Shown: positions 6,488-6,833 of the stretch, in pieces
Layout: each line of letters opens with the position of its first letter
How positions within the stretch are numbered: the first letter of the stretch is position 1
Origin: Asaia bogorensis
GTDB lineage: Bacteria > Pseudomonadota > Alphaproteobacteria > Acetobacterales > Acetobacteraceae
Length of the DNA: 6,833 bases
Reading direction: 5' to 3'
Assembly (NCBI GenBank): GCA_945886995.1
Contig: CAMCZJ010000156.1
Location: 1 to 6,833 of the forward strand
The notes under the pieces: model-generated
What the model was told of the DNA's origin: nothing
Database searches by the model: none
What the model saw: only the letters and a program-made list of their open reading frames with translations
Translations under genes and position numbers: made by a program

Positions 6488-6721
6488 TTAGTTGCTCGCC
6501 TTCGATCCGGCAGACTCATGCCCTGCCATCGCCCATGTCTTAGCCTTTTGGAGCAGTTCAGCCAGACCATTGGCATGGTCGGTGATAAGCGTTTGCGGTG
6601 AAACAGTGGAACCGGGAGCTGGATGGAGAATAATCTTCCAGCCCCCTGCGGCCTGATCAAAAACCTCGAACCGCCAGGCTCCAAAACTCAAAAGCCCGAC
6701 GCGAAGCTGACGCGAAGACAT
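6488..6721 (-). CDS. Small protein of unknown function, 77 residues
   Basis: I do not recognise this family. The start at 6721 is supported by AGAGGGA (complement of 6727-6733) 5 bases ahead. The frame stays open to an ATG at 6778, but that version lacks a ribosome site and would add a low-complexity basic stretch. The protein opens with a basic strand (RQLRVGLLSF), then WRFEVFDQ and GGWKIILHP, which read as two or three amphipathic beta strands, then a leucine/alanine helix at about 47-66 (DHANGLAELLQKAKTWA) and a loose polar tail. There is no signal peptide, membrane segment, cysteine cluster or catalytic motif. The small beta-beta-helix layout could suit a binding or accessory protein, but no function can be assigned. 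It converges on the phosphodiesterase operon with a 41-base gap and probably belongs to a different transcription unit. That it is a real gene is supported by its ribosome site and its protein-like composition. Confidence 0.6.
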   Translation of the reverse strand: MSSRQLRVGLLSFGAWRFEVFDQAAGGWKIILHPAPGSTVSPQTLITDHANGLAELLQKAKTWAMAGHESAGSKASN

Positions 6722-6751
6722 GCAAATCCCTCTTAATCTGTGCTGTCCCCC

Positions 6752-6766
6752 TCTAGTACGACTAGA
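6752..6766. promoter_or_regulatory. Palindrome upstream of the small - strand gene, possible operator
   Basis: TCTAGT at 6752-6757 and ACTAGA at 6761-6766 form an exact 6-bp inverted repeat around ACG, centred about 38 bases before the small gene's start. A compact 15-bp palindrome at this distance could be a repressor site overlapping the promoter. I could not define -35 and -10 boxes with confidence. The rest of 6722-6833 shows no gene. Confidence 0.35.
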
Positions 6767-6833
6767 CAACTGAGGCAAGTGTCTACAACCTTAATGAAAT
6801 TGTCCGGTTTTGAAGCCCCGCGTCACTTAGCGG

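Noticed and set aside
6310..6684. A 124-codon - strand open frame across the end of the phosphodiesterase gene
   Set aside because: It lies antisense to the conserved C-terminus of the NPP-like protein and overlaps the better-supported small gene; the product is arginine/proline-rich without a recognisable pattern.
6779..6833. Possible insertion-sequence end or tRNA start in the right edge
   Set aside because: A TTGTCCGGTTTTG stretch looked faintly like a transposon end and GCCCCGCGTCACTTAGCGG faintly like a tRNA 5' part, but there is no transposase, no paired repeat, no target duplication and no consistent D-arm.

Overview
This window is a compact, GC-rich bacterial locus with six genes on the + strand and one small convergent gene on the - strand. 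Codon choice, tight overlaps and protein style suggest an alphaproteobacterium, plausibly Acetobacteraceae/Rhodospirillales. That placement is an impression from the sequence, not a database result.

Positions 34-4180 encode a complete ABC importer of the carbohydrate-uptake-1 / UgpBAEC type: ATPase (34-1164), permease 1 (1157-2059), permease 2 (2052-2876) and a secreted substrate-binding protein (2903-4180). The first three genes overlap by 8 bases at each joint. The binding-protein gene has its own strong ribosome binding site and is followed by a perfect 12-bp hairpin (4189-4216). The binding protein resembles UgpB, the periplasmic receptor for sn-glycerol-3-phosphate and glycerophosphodiesters, and keeps most of the pocket positions I remember for E. 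coli UgpB.

Two phosphoesterase genes of unrelated folds follow. The first (4243-5049) is a class III binuclear metallophosphoesterase of the GpdQ/CpdA type with every metal ligand present. The second (5163-6446) is an alkaline-phosphatase-superfamily enzyme of the nucleotide pyrophosphatase/phosphodiesterase (NPP) type with a threonine nucleophile and a full two-metal site. Neither has an export signal. The simplest reading is an import-then-hydrolyse module: a phosphodiester, most likely a glycerophosphodiester, is imported intact and cut in the cytoplasm. These enzymes would take the place of the usual UgpQ/GlpQ-type (GDPD-fold) enzyme, of which there is no sign here.

A 113-bp gap (5050-5162) before the NPP-type gene holds an inverted repeat and a small hairpin, so that gene may be partly under separate control. 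At the right end a 77-codon gene of unknown function (6488-6721, - strand) converges on the operon. Its upstream region contains a compact palindrome that could be an operator. No RNA gene, CRISPR array or convincing mobile element is visible.
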